DNA from: a virus | Virus record (IMG/VR): IMGVR_UViG_3300020371_000039 | Coordinates: 1 to 30,375 of that record | Direction: 5' to 3' (one strand) | DNA length: 30,375 nt | Shown here: positions 10,046 through 18,401 of the stretch, in pieces | Numbering within the stretch: the stretch's first letter is position 1 | How the letters are laid out: every line of letters begins with the position of its first letter | Translations under genes and position numbers: made by a program | Notes under the pieces: generated by a model | The model's database searches: none | What the model was told of the DNA's origin: nothing | Seen by the model: the letters and a program-made list of their open reading frames with translations, nothing else

Positions 10046-13000
10046 ATGCCCCAAAAGACTAACCTGAACGTAGCACCATTCTACGACGATTTTGACCAGG
10101 ACAAAAATTTCTATAAAGTTCTTTTCCGTCCTGGGTACTCTATTCAGGCAAGGGAGTTAACTCAATTACAATCTATTTTACAGAATCAGATTGAACAGTT
10201 TGGCAAGTACGCTTTCAAGCAAGGCGAACTTGTCATTCCTGGTGAGGTGGGTTTAAATACCAAACTTAATTTTGTAAAATTGTCATCTGTATCTGAGATT
10301 CCTGTCAATCAGGATGGACAGATTGTATATAAAAAGTATGATGTAGAGCAACTCAAGTCACAGAGACTTAGAGGACTGACATCTGGTGTTATCGCAACCG
10401 TAGTAGAAGCAGAAGTCGCAACAGAAACTTCTGCTGATGTTGTTTATGTAAATTACAGCAATAGTGGTGATGCTGGTAACGAAGAAACTTTTAGACAAGG
10501 CGAAACTTTAGAAGTTGTAGATGGCGTCAATACACCCCTATTAGTTGTAGGTACAGACGGTAGTGTTCTCCCTACTAGTATTTCGGTAACAGATCCTGAT
10601 ACAGGATCGGTATCTAGTCTAGAGAGTCCCGCAATGGGATATGCTTCTGCTGTACAAGTAGAAGAAGGAATTTATTTTGTCAACGGATATTTTGTAAAGA
10701 ATAGTTCTCAACTGTTAGTTATTGACAAATATTATGACAAACCTTCAGCGAAGGTTGGATTTAAGATTAGTGAATCGGTTTTAACTCCAGAAGAAGATGC
10801 ATCTCTATATGATAATGCAATCGGGTCTTCTAACTATACTGCTCCTGGAGCACATAGATTACAAATTAATTTAAATCTCGTAAAGTATACTTTAGATGAA
10901 GTCACTGATAAGAACTTCATTCAACTACTTTCTGTATCACGAGGCGTTGCCCAAAAGCAAGTAGTACAAACAGACTATAATTTACTAGAGCAAACTCTGG
11001 CAAGAAGAACTTATGATGAATCTGGTGATTATGTCGTAGACAATTTTTCATTAGACTTCAGAGAGTATTACCAAAAAGATGGCAACTTAGGAGTATTTCC
11101 TCTAGGTTCCGATGGTACTGTTAATGGATTGAGTCAATCAGATGCAAGTGAAAAATTACTTGCTACCATTGGACCAGGAAAGGCATATGTAAAAGGTTTT
11201 GAAATTGTCAATAAAGAAACCAAATACATTCCTGTAAATAAAGCAAGAGAAACTCTTGACAGAGAAGACATCAGACTGAAAACAAGAGGTCTTCCAACTT
11301 ACAAGATTACAAATACATATGGATCAGTTCCTCTCAATGCTGAAGGAGCAGATCTTACTGCATATCCTAACATATTCTTATCTTCAGTCTTTAATGATGG
11401 TTCAATTGGTCTCAATGACACAGAGACAGATTTAGATCCAAAACAAACTCTGAGTCGTAGAGGGCAGTACTTTGATACTGACACTGGCATTAAAACTATT
11501 TACATTGATGTAGATAGTGCATATGCAAATACTTACTCAACTCTAACGGATGCAAATTTCCAGTCGGAAATTGGAACACTCTGGTTTATTCAAACCAGAA
11601 CAGATGCTGGAGAACCATCAGTTGCTGCATCAGTAACTTCCATCGCATATTCAAAAGTTCAAAGATTAGAAGTTAATAGTTCATCTTCAAAAACTTATCT
11701 AGAACTTACACTAATTGGAAGAAAAGATTATCTAGATACTTATTTCCTAGAGTATGATACTGGATCTGGATCTAAGTACAGAGAATTGTATCTAACAAAA
11801 AATGATGCAGTTACCTCTGGTGCAACTCCTTTCGGAAGAATTGTTGATTATAACGAAACAATTACTCCTGTTATTGGAACTTCAAAACCAAGTAACTTTA
11901 CACTAATTAAAAAAGGTAATGGATTTAATCCCGATACTGATGTAGTGGTATCAAAAGGAAGACAGGCAAATGGAGATGCTGTATATAATTCCACATTTGG
12001 TCTTTCATATTTTGATCCTCAGTTCTTTACCAAAATTCAATTAGACGAACCAATTACAATTCAGGGTAGTTTTGTTCCTGGCAAATATGTTTTCGGTTTA
12101 GAAAGTGGTGCTTATGGAGTCGTAGAAGGAACTCCTGATGGTTATTATACCACAAGAAGAACATTGATGGTGAAGACTCTTTCTGGTAATTTTGCATCAG
12201 GCGAAGTAATCAGAGATGAAGATAACAATTCCATCCGAATTGCAAAAGATAATACCATCTCCCATTTTATTGTTAACAATAGAGGAAATGGTTATGTTCA
12301 AGGATCTAAAATTAGAATTGATGGTGTTGACTATGACTCATCTAAAATTCTACTAGAACTTCAGAGTTCATCTTTAGTTGCAGTTTCTATTGTAAATAGA
12401 GAACTGTTCAACGCAGAATATTCAAAACCACCTATTGTAAATGTAATTCAAGGAACTGGTGGTGGAAATGTAACTGCTGCTGTTGTAACTCCTGTAATTG
12501 TAAGAAATGCAGTAACAACATATACTCCTCAAAATGTCAAGTCTTTCTATTCACTATATGGTTCTGGAGGAGCAAATACTTTTACTTCCGATGTTGAAAT
12601 CAACAACGAAGAGTATGCAGAAGTTGTTTCGGTAACTAACTTTACATTTAGTGGAGAACAAGGCAGAAAGTATCTTGATTGTAATGGATTTGGCGGAGAT
12701 GCAGCAAAGTTCTTGCAGCAAGGGGATTTAATCCAGTTTACTGATACTACTGATAGAGTAGTTCGTGCTGTTGTTCAATATGCAACAGAACCAGAAGGTG
12801 TGTTAAAGTCCAGAGTTTACATGGACAGATCTCTACCCGAAACTGTAAGTAATAGCAGTCTAGTAAGAGTTCGTCCAAATATTGGCAATTTCAACCAAGG
12901 AACTTTACTTTACAAGACAGGAACTACACAAGTAAGTTCTATTGTTGCAGATAGCGAAGATTCTAAGATTTCATACTTCTTACGTAGAGAATTTGTTACT

Positions 13001-16000
13001 ACTGGAAATGGTGGTAGTAACAACTTAATTACTTTTGCAGCAAACTTACCGTTTGGAACTCAGAGATTTGTTTCTTTTAGTGAAAGTAATTTCTTAATTA
13101 CGATTTTAGATCCAGGTGATGCTCCAAACATTGCTAGAGGTGATATCATCTATGTCACTGAAAATCAAGTAAAGATTAAAGCTTCAACAGATTCTGCTAG
13201 CGGTCTTACATCTGGCAGTGTTACATTAGAATTACCAGAAACATATTTTGGAACTATTCCAAGTGGTGGTTCATATCCCAAACTAAAACTAACTGCAACT
13301 CTTGAAGTTTCCAAGGCGAAACCAAGACTCAAGACTGTAGTAATGAATAAGCGTATTGTTGTTGATTCTGCAGGTGATCGTGTTGTTCCTTTCCGTGGAA
13401 AAGATTACGATAGCGAAAGTCTAACAGTTTCAAGTTATGCAGATGCATTTAGTCTTAGGTATGTCTACGAAGGTTCATCTTCAGAACCACCAGTAGTTGA
13501 TAGAAATGGTGTACTTGTCAGCGGAACTGATATTACATCAAGATTTACATTTGATGATGGTCAAAGAGATACAGTTTATGACGTTTCTAGACTTGTACTG
13601 AAGCCTGGTTTTGATGCTCCAAGCGGACAGTTAGTTGTTGCATTTGATTACTTTGAGCACACTCAAGGCGATTTCTGCACGGTTGATTCATACCTTCACG
13701 AAGCAGGTGTTGGACCAGAAGAAATTCCTTCATTCAACTCTCCTGTTCTTGGTAAAGTTTCTTTGAAAGATGTTATTGACTTTAGACCAAAAGTAGATAG
13801 TAACTCTATTATTTCTGGTTTCCAGGATCTCTCATTGTTGTCTGGATCATCTACTAGATCATTTACTGGTTCTGGAGGTGCTGTTAGTAGCACTCCTGCT
13901 CCAGATTCAAATCTTGAATATACATTCTCATTTACACAAACTCAATATCTTGACAGAATTGATGGTATATTCCTTAACAAGAAAGGTCAGTTTATCATCA
14001 AAGAAGGAAACTCATCGTTAAATCCAACAAAACCTGATCCAATCAGTGATGCTATTCCTCTGTACTATGCTTACATTCCTGCATTTACAGAAAGCAGCAA
14101 AGATGTAAGAATTACTTCTGTTGACAATCGTCGCTATACCATGCGCGATATTGGAAAACTAGAGAAGCGCATTGAGCGTCTAGAATATTATACTCTATTG
14201 AGTGTTCTTGAGCAACAAGCTCTCAATATGCAGATTGTTGATTCTTCAGGTGTAAACAGATATAAGAGTGGTTTCATTGTAGACAATTTTGAGACTCATA
14301 AGATTGGTTCTCTACAATCTATTGACTATAAGTGTTCTATTGACACTCAACAGTCTGTCATGAGACCTCAGTCAAAAGAAGATTCATTTGGACTAATTGA
14401 GGTTAATACTAGAGAAGATCAACGATCAGTATCTGGATATCAAAAAACTGGTGACAGAATTACTCTACCATATACTGAATTAGAACTATTAGGAAATTCT
14501 TTTGCTACGAAGAAGATTAATCCAAATCCATTTGTTGTTCTTCAATATGTTGGCGACTCATTCGTAAGTCCTAGTGTAGACTCTTGGTATGATACTCAAA
14601 CAGAACCACTGGTCAATGACAACAACACAAATCTTTATTCTATTTTCCTAGCGAAAACCGAATTAAAAGATGCGTTCTCTAGTCTTTATAATTCGTATAA
14701 AGTTAATTGGTTAGGTGCTAATAGATCCTTCTTTAACTTAGGTTCTTTTGCTAGTGTTAATAGCACAGTTTCCTCAGAGTCTGTTGCGAATGCATCTGTT
14801 GCAAGTTCTTCCAATATTAGTCCAGAAAATAATGAGATCGGAAAAGGAATTTCAACCAGAGGTGTAGGATCTAATGTAGTTTCCACATCACTATCTTTCT
14901 TTGCAAGAAGCATTCCTGTTCAGTATAAGATTAATAGACTTAAACCAAATACTAGAATCTTTGTCTTTATGGAAGGCAGAGATATTGGACGTTGGGTAAA
15001 TCCCGACTTTAGATATACTGGAATTGCTGGTAATTCCTTATCTGCATTTAATGGCGAAATTAAAACAGATGAAAATGGAAATGCAAGTGGTATTATCTTA
15101 GTTCCAGCAGGTAAACCACCAAGAGAAAATGCTGTTTGGACAGGTGATGTAGATACTGTCATTTATGATGACGATGCTGACGAAATTAGATTCACCACTG
15201 GTGCAAAAACTATTAGATTTACTTCTAGTGCATCAGATGCTGAAAAAGATTCTGTTGATACATACGCTGAAGTTAAATTCTATGCAACTGGACTTCTTCC
15301 AGAGAATCCTTCTTCTATTGTTTCAACGTCTCCTTCTTTCTTTAAAGCAAATGAAGGAACTCAAATTACTGATAGCAATACTGATAATCCTATCAAACCA
15401 AATCCACTTGCACAAACATTTAAGGTTGAAGGATATGAAGGTGGTCTATTTACAACTGGCGTAGATTTATTCTTTAGTTCTAAGAGTGAAAATATTCCAC
15501 TAAGAGTTTATCTAACTGATGTTCAAAATGGAAAACCAGGAAAGAATATTGTTCCTGGAACCCAAACTGTTCTCACGCCAAGCACATATCTAAGAGTTGT
15601 TGCTAGTGATACACTGACAGTCGTAAAAGAAGAATTGGTAACTGGATCAACTTCAAATGCAACTGGTCCAATTTCTAAGATCTTTGATAAGAACAATATT
15701 GAAGTAATTCCATCTACAACTGGATTGTTTACTTTAACTAATGATCAAGTTTATACATTAGTTCTCAGTAATAATAATGGAACTCCATTCCAGCAGGATG
15801 AAATCCTTTCAATTCCATCAATTATTCAAGATAACAATCTTTCAAATACTACTAAGTCTTTGAGAATTACTAAAGATTCTGGCAGAGTTACAGATCTTCG
15901 TATCAAGAACACTGGTTCCAATTATACATCCGCAATTGTAACCATTGAAAGTCCTCAACTTCCAGGTGGTGGTAACTCTACTGCTACTGTAAGAGTATCT

Positions 16001-18169
16001 GGAGGAAAAGTATATGATACTCAAATTGTACTATCTGGATCTGAATATACAGAACCACCAGCAGTGGTCATTGCTGGTGTTGGAACTGGAAATGCAGGTG
16101 CATTGATTGAGTCATTTATTACAATTGATTCGCCAGCAGTAAGAATGGGTATTGCAACAGATGTTGCTGGTGTTACAGAATCAACTACTCCAACAAACTT
16201 CAAGTTTGACTATCCTGTATATCTAGAAAATGATACTGAATATGCACTCGTGGTAGAAACTGATTCTACTGACTATGAAATCTGGGCTTCTCAATTAGGA
16301 GAAGTTGAGATTGCAACTAGCACTACAGTCACTACACAACCAGCACTAGGGTCTCTCTTTAAGTCTCAAAATACCAATGCTTGGACTGAAGACCTGTTTG
16401 AAGATGTTAAATTCAAACTATACCGAGCAGAATTTGATACATCAAGAACTGCTTCTCTATTGCTAACAAACGAAAATCTTGGATATGAAAAACTAGGTGT
16501 AAATCCAGTTGAGACTAATGCGGGTTCAAATACCACAGCAACGTCTACTCTATTCAAGAATAATAACTTCGTTGTAAAGATTAATCATTCAGATAATGGA
16601 TTCTCTGCAGATAAGAAGTCTTATGTATTCTTTAAAGGATCTGAAGATGTTGGTGGTCTAAGTGCAACTCAATTAAACTCGGAGTTATTCCAAGTAACCA
16701 ATGTCGGTGTTGATTATTATAGCATTACTTCTTCTAGTAGAGCATCTGCAAATTCATTTGGTGGTGGATCAAGTTTAATGGCATCTTTCAATAGAAAGTT
16801 TGAAAAGATTCATGCCGTAGTTCCAAACCTTGTATTTGGCGGAACTAAAATTGAGAGCTATATTAAGACAACTAATATTTCTCCAATTGATGATGATGTC
16901 AATACTTTTACATCATATAGTCAATCGGATTATGAAAGAACCTTCCTGAATGAAGATGTGTTCTTTATTAATCAAAAAGTTATTGGATCTAGAATCAATC
17001 AAATTATTAATAATATTGACAGATCTTTGACATATAAACTAGACCTTTCCAGTACAGTTTCATATCTTTCACCTCTAGTTGATCTCTCTAGATCATCAAT
17101 TAAAACAATCTCAAATAAAGTTGAAAATGCTAAGGGTAAGGAAGAAAGATTTGGTCGCAGAGATCAAATTTTAGAATTCTATCCAGTATACACATTCTTG
17201 GCAGAAGGAGTGGAACAAACAGAAACAATTAACTCTGGTCAAACTGTTAGAGGTCTTACTACAAATGCATCTGGTGAAATTGTTAAAGTTGATGGAACAA
17301 CGTTATCTGTAAAAGTTAAAACTGCAAACACATTTACTGCTGGTGAAGAACTAGTATTTTCTGGTCAAACATTTAACGGAACGGTCAATGTATCAACGGC
17401 AATTGGAGTAACTAAGATTTCGTTCCAAATTCCAAATACTGTATCTCCTCCAACATATGTGACTGCAAGAAATCCTTCTATTCTTGCAGAAACTTATGAT
17501 AATAAGATTAATGGTAAGATTGTTCTTTGGAATCAAAAAACAAGTGTACTAACTGTTGTTAATGACAAACAACCAATCAATGATGATTATACTAGTGCAA
17601 TTGTTGAGAGCACAGATTTTACAAGAAATGCTAGTGTTGATTCTCAAGATGGGGATATCTTCAGAGTAGGAGATATTCTATCATACGTGGATCAACCTGG
17701 AGATGAATATAATTTCATTGAAGTTTCTAAAGTATCTTATAGCAATGGTGTTGATTTTATCTCAGAAAATCAATCTAAGAATAGTTCTTCTATTGCCAAG
17801 TACGTTACTAAAGAGATTGCAATTGAGAGTCCAGCAACTTCTATTGACGTTAGAACTACAGTAAATACATCCGATATTGAGAACATTCGCGTTCTGTATA
17901 GAATCAAGAAGTCCTCTTCACAAGAGAACTTTGAAGACATTGAATGGGTATACTTCAATACAACTGGTGCTCCAGATGTTGATGTGATTGCAACTTCAGA
18001 AAATGCAATTAGTGGTATCACCGAAAAGCAATCTTCATATCAAGAGTTATCATACAGCGTTGAAGATCTCCCTGAGTTCTCTTCATTCGCAATTAAGATT
18101 GTAATGAAGTCTAGTAATCCAGCATATGTTCCTAAAGTTCAAGACTTGAGAGCAGTTGCATCTTATTGA
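10046..18169 (+). CDS. Giant tail/baseplate protein, DUF4815 family
   Basis: This 2707-residue virion protein opens with the DUF4815 signature: NFYKVLFRPG, then QARELTQLQSIL (residues 34-45). A GPGKAYVKGFEI segment follows near residue 375. A helical TMRDIGKLEKRIERLEYY segment starts at about residue 1365. Typical later blocks are IPVQYKINRLKPNTRIFVF, NPLAQTFKV (near 1787) and FDYPVYLENDTEYALVVE (near 2057). Between these lie inserted beta modules: GNGY near 745, GSNY near 1954, and a GEELVFSG unit near 2433. The family is common in marine T4-like phages and is thought to be a peripheral baseplate or tail component; its molecular role is not established. Start ATG at 10046 keeps the conserved N-terminus close to residue 1. 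No late box is seen in the 25 bases after gene 8, so the two are probably co-transcribed. The next gene starts one base after the stop. Confidence 0.87.
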   Translation: MPQKTNLNVAPFYDDFDQDKNFYKVLFRPGYSIQARELTQLQSILQNQIEQFGKYAFKQGELVIPGEVGLNTKLNFVKLSSVSEIPVNQDGQIVYKKYDVEQLKSQRLRGLTSGVIATVVEAEVATETSADVVYVNYSNSGDAGNEETFRQGETLEVVDGVNTPLLVVGTDGSVLPTSISVTDPDTGSVSSLESPAMGYASAVQVEEGIYFVNGYFVKNSSQLLVIDKYYDKPSAKVGFKISESVLTPEEDASLYDNAIGSSNYTAPGAHRLQINLNLVKYTLDEVTDKNFIQLLSVSRGVAQKQVVQTDYNLLEQTLARRTYDESGDYVVDNFSLDFREYYQKDGNLGVFPLGSDGTVNGLSQSDASEKLLATIGPGKAYVKGFEIVNKETKYIPVNKARETLDREDIRLKTRGLPTYKITNTYGSVPLNAEGADLTAYPNIFLSSVFNDGSIGLNDTETDLDPKQTLSRRGQYFDTDTGIKTIYIDVDSAYANTYSTLTDANFQSEIGTLWFIQTRTDAGEPSVAASVTSIAYSKVQRLEVNSSSSKTYLELTLIGRKDYLDTYFLEYDTGSGSKYRELYLTKNDAVTSGATPFGRIVDYNETITPVIGTSKPSNFTLIKKGNGFNPDTDVVVSKGRQANGDAVYNSTFGLSYFDPQFFTKIQLDEPITIQGSFVPGKYVFGLESGAYGVVEGTPDGYYTTRRTLMVKTLSGNFASGEVIRDEDNNSIRIAKDNTISHFIVNNRGNGYVQGSKIRIDGVDYDSSKILLELQSSSLVAVSIVNRELFNAEYSKPPIVNVIQGTGGGNVTAAVVTPVIVRNAVTTYTPQNVKSFYSLYGSGGANTFTSDVEINNEEYAEVVSVTNFTFSGEQGRKYLDCNGFGGDAAKFLQQGDLIQFTDTTDRVVRAVVQYATEPEGVLKSRVYMDRSLPETVSNSSLVRVRPNIGNFNQGTLLYKTGTTQVSSIVADSEDSKISYFLRREFVTTGNGGSNNLITFAANLPFGTQRFVSFSESNFLITILDPGDAPNIARGDIIYVTENQVKIKASTDSASGLTSGSVTLELPETYFGTIPSGGSYPKLKLTATLEVSKAKPRLKTVVMNKRIVVDSAGDRVVPFRGKDYDSESLTVSSYADAFSLRYVYEGSSSEPPVVDRNGVLVSGTDITSRFTFDDGQRDTVYDVSRLVLKPGFDAPSGQLVVAFDYFEHTQGDFCTVDSYLHEAGVGPEEIPSFNSPVLGKVSLKDVIDFRPKVDSNSIISGFQDLSLLSGSSTRSFTGSGGAVSSTPAPDSNLEYTFSFTQTQYLDRIDGIFLNKKGQFIIKEGNSSLNPTKPDPISDAIPLYYAYIPAFTESSKDVRITSVDNRRYTMRDIGKLEKRIERLEYYTLLSVLEQQALNMQIVDSSGVNRYKSGFIVDNFETHKIGSLQSIDYKCSIDTQQSVMRPQSKEDSFGLIEVNTREDQRSVSGYQKTGDRITLPYTELELLGNSFATKKINPNPFVVLQYVGDSFVSPSVDSWYDTQTEPLVNDNNTNLYSIFLAKTELKDAFSSLYNSYKVNWLGANRSFFNLGSFASVNSTVSSESVANASVASSSNISPENNEIGKGISTRGVGSNVVSTSLSFFARSIPVQYKINRLKPNTRIFVFMEGRDIGRWVNPDFRYTGIAGNSLSAFNGEIKTDENGNASGIILVPAGKPPRENAVWTGDVDTVIYDDDADEIRFTTGAKTIRFTSSASDAEKDSVDTYAEVKFYATGLLPENPSSIVSTSPSFFKANEGTQITDSNTDNPIKPNPLAQTFKVEGYEGGLFTTGVDLFFSSKSENIPLRVYLTDVQNGKPGKNIVPGTQTVLTPSTYLRVVASDTLTVVKEELVTGSTSNATGPISKIFDKNNIEVIPSTTGLFTLTNDQVYTLVLSNNNGTPFQQDEILSIPSIIQDNNLSNTTKSLRITKDSGRVTDLRIKNTGSNYTSAIVTIESPQLPGGGNSTATVRVSGGKVYDTQIVLSGSEYTEPPAVVIAGVGTGNAGALIESFITIDSPAVRMGIATDVAGVTESTTPTNFKFDYPVYLENDTEYALVVETDSTDYEIWASQLGEVEIATSTTVTTQPALGSLFKSQNTNAWTEDLFEDVKFKLYRAEFDTSRTASLLLTNENLGYEKLGVNPVETNAGSNTTATSTLFKNNNFVVKINHSDNGFSADKKSYVFFKGSEDVGGLSATQLNSELFQVTNVGVDYYSITSSSRASANSFGGGSSLMASFNRKFEKIHAVVPNLVFGGTKIESYIKTTNISPIDDDVNTFTSYSQSDYERTFLNEDVFFINQKVIGSRINQIINNIDRSLTYKLDLSSTVSYLSPLVDLSRSSIKTISNKVENAKGKEERFGRRDQILEFYPVYTFLAEGVEQTETINSGQTVRGLTTNASGEIVKVDGTTLSVKVKTANTFTAGEELVFSGQTFNGTVNVSTAIGVTKISFQIPNTVSPPTYVTARNPSILAETYDNKINGKIVLWNQKTSVLTVVNDKQPINDDYTSAIVESTDFTRNASVDSQDGDIFRVGDILSYVDQPGDEYNFIEVSKVSYSNGVDFISENQSKNSSSIAKYVTKEIAIESPATSIDVRTTVNTSDIENIRVLYRIKKSSSQENFEDIEWVYFNTTGAPDVDVIATSENAISGITEKQSSYQELSYSVEDLPEFSSFAIKIVMKSSNPAYVPKVQDLRAVASY

Positions 18170-18170
18170 T

Positions 18171-18401
18171 ATGAGACATATTAAAGTAAAGAACGAAGAT
18201 CACCTGTATCGCGATGTTGATACAGGTGCAATCATAAATACTGACAGATCATCCTTTGAAAGGCATAAGAGGTCTAGAAGTAAGTTCCGAAACATGGAAC
18301 AAGAACTGGACCATGTAAAGAGTGAAATCAGCGAGATCAAGTCCCTATTACACCAGTTAATTAATTCCAATGACACTCAGGAAAGTAGAAAAGACATTTA
18401 G
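18171..18401 (+). CDS. Small conserved-type phage protein with C-terminal coiled coil
   Basis: The 76-residue protein starts at ATG 18171, one base after the stop of the DUF4815 gene, in a TTGATATG junction; a TTG 15 bases upstream in the same frame is less likely. The N-terminal half (RHIKVKNEDHLYRD, then DTGAIINTD) looks like a small beta unit. It is followed by a basic stretch (RHKRSRSKFR) and a heptad-like C-terminal helix (MEQELDHVKSEISEIKSLL). Similar small basic/coiled-coil proteins sit between structural genes in T4-like cyanophages, but no function is known to me. The gene's last 32 bases overlap the next gene. It also contains a perfect hairpin (18201-18228) and a late-promoter-like box (18233-18240). 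Confidence 0.8.
   Translation: MRHIKVKNEDHLYRDVDTGAIINTDRSSFERHKRSRSKFRNMEQELDHVKSEISEIKSLLHQLINSNDTQESRKDI
18201..18228 (+). other. Perfect 10-bp inverted repeat inside a coding region
   Basis: CACCTGTATC (18201-18210) pairs perfectly with GATACAGGTG (18219-18228) around an 8-base loop. No T-run follows, so it is not a classical terminator. It ends four bases before a CATAAATA box. It could be an RNA structure affecting processing or translation of the overlapping genes, or a binding site; its role is unknown. Confidence 0.6.
18233..18240 (+). promoter_or_regulatory. Internal late-promoter-like box
   Basis: CATAAATA fits the NATAAATA late consensus. It lies within the 76-residue gene, about 130 bases before the first tail-fibre gene (18370), which has no other candidate promoter. 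Being in coding sequence, it could be a chance match; the pairing with the preceding hairpin makes it somewhat more credible. Confidence 0.5.

Noticed and set aside
18156-18401. TTG start at 18156 for the 76-residue gene
   Set aside because: It would overlap the end of the DUF4815 gene; the ATG at 18171 gives a clean junction matching the one at 22251-22258.
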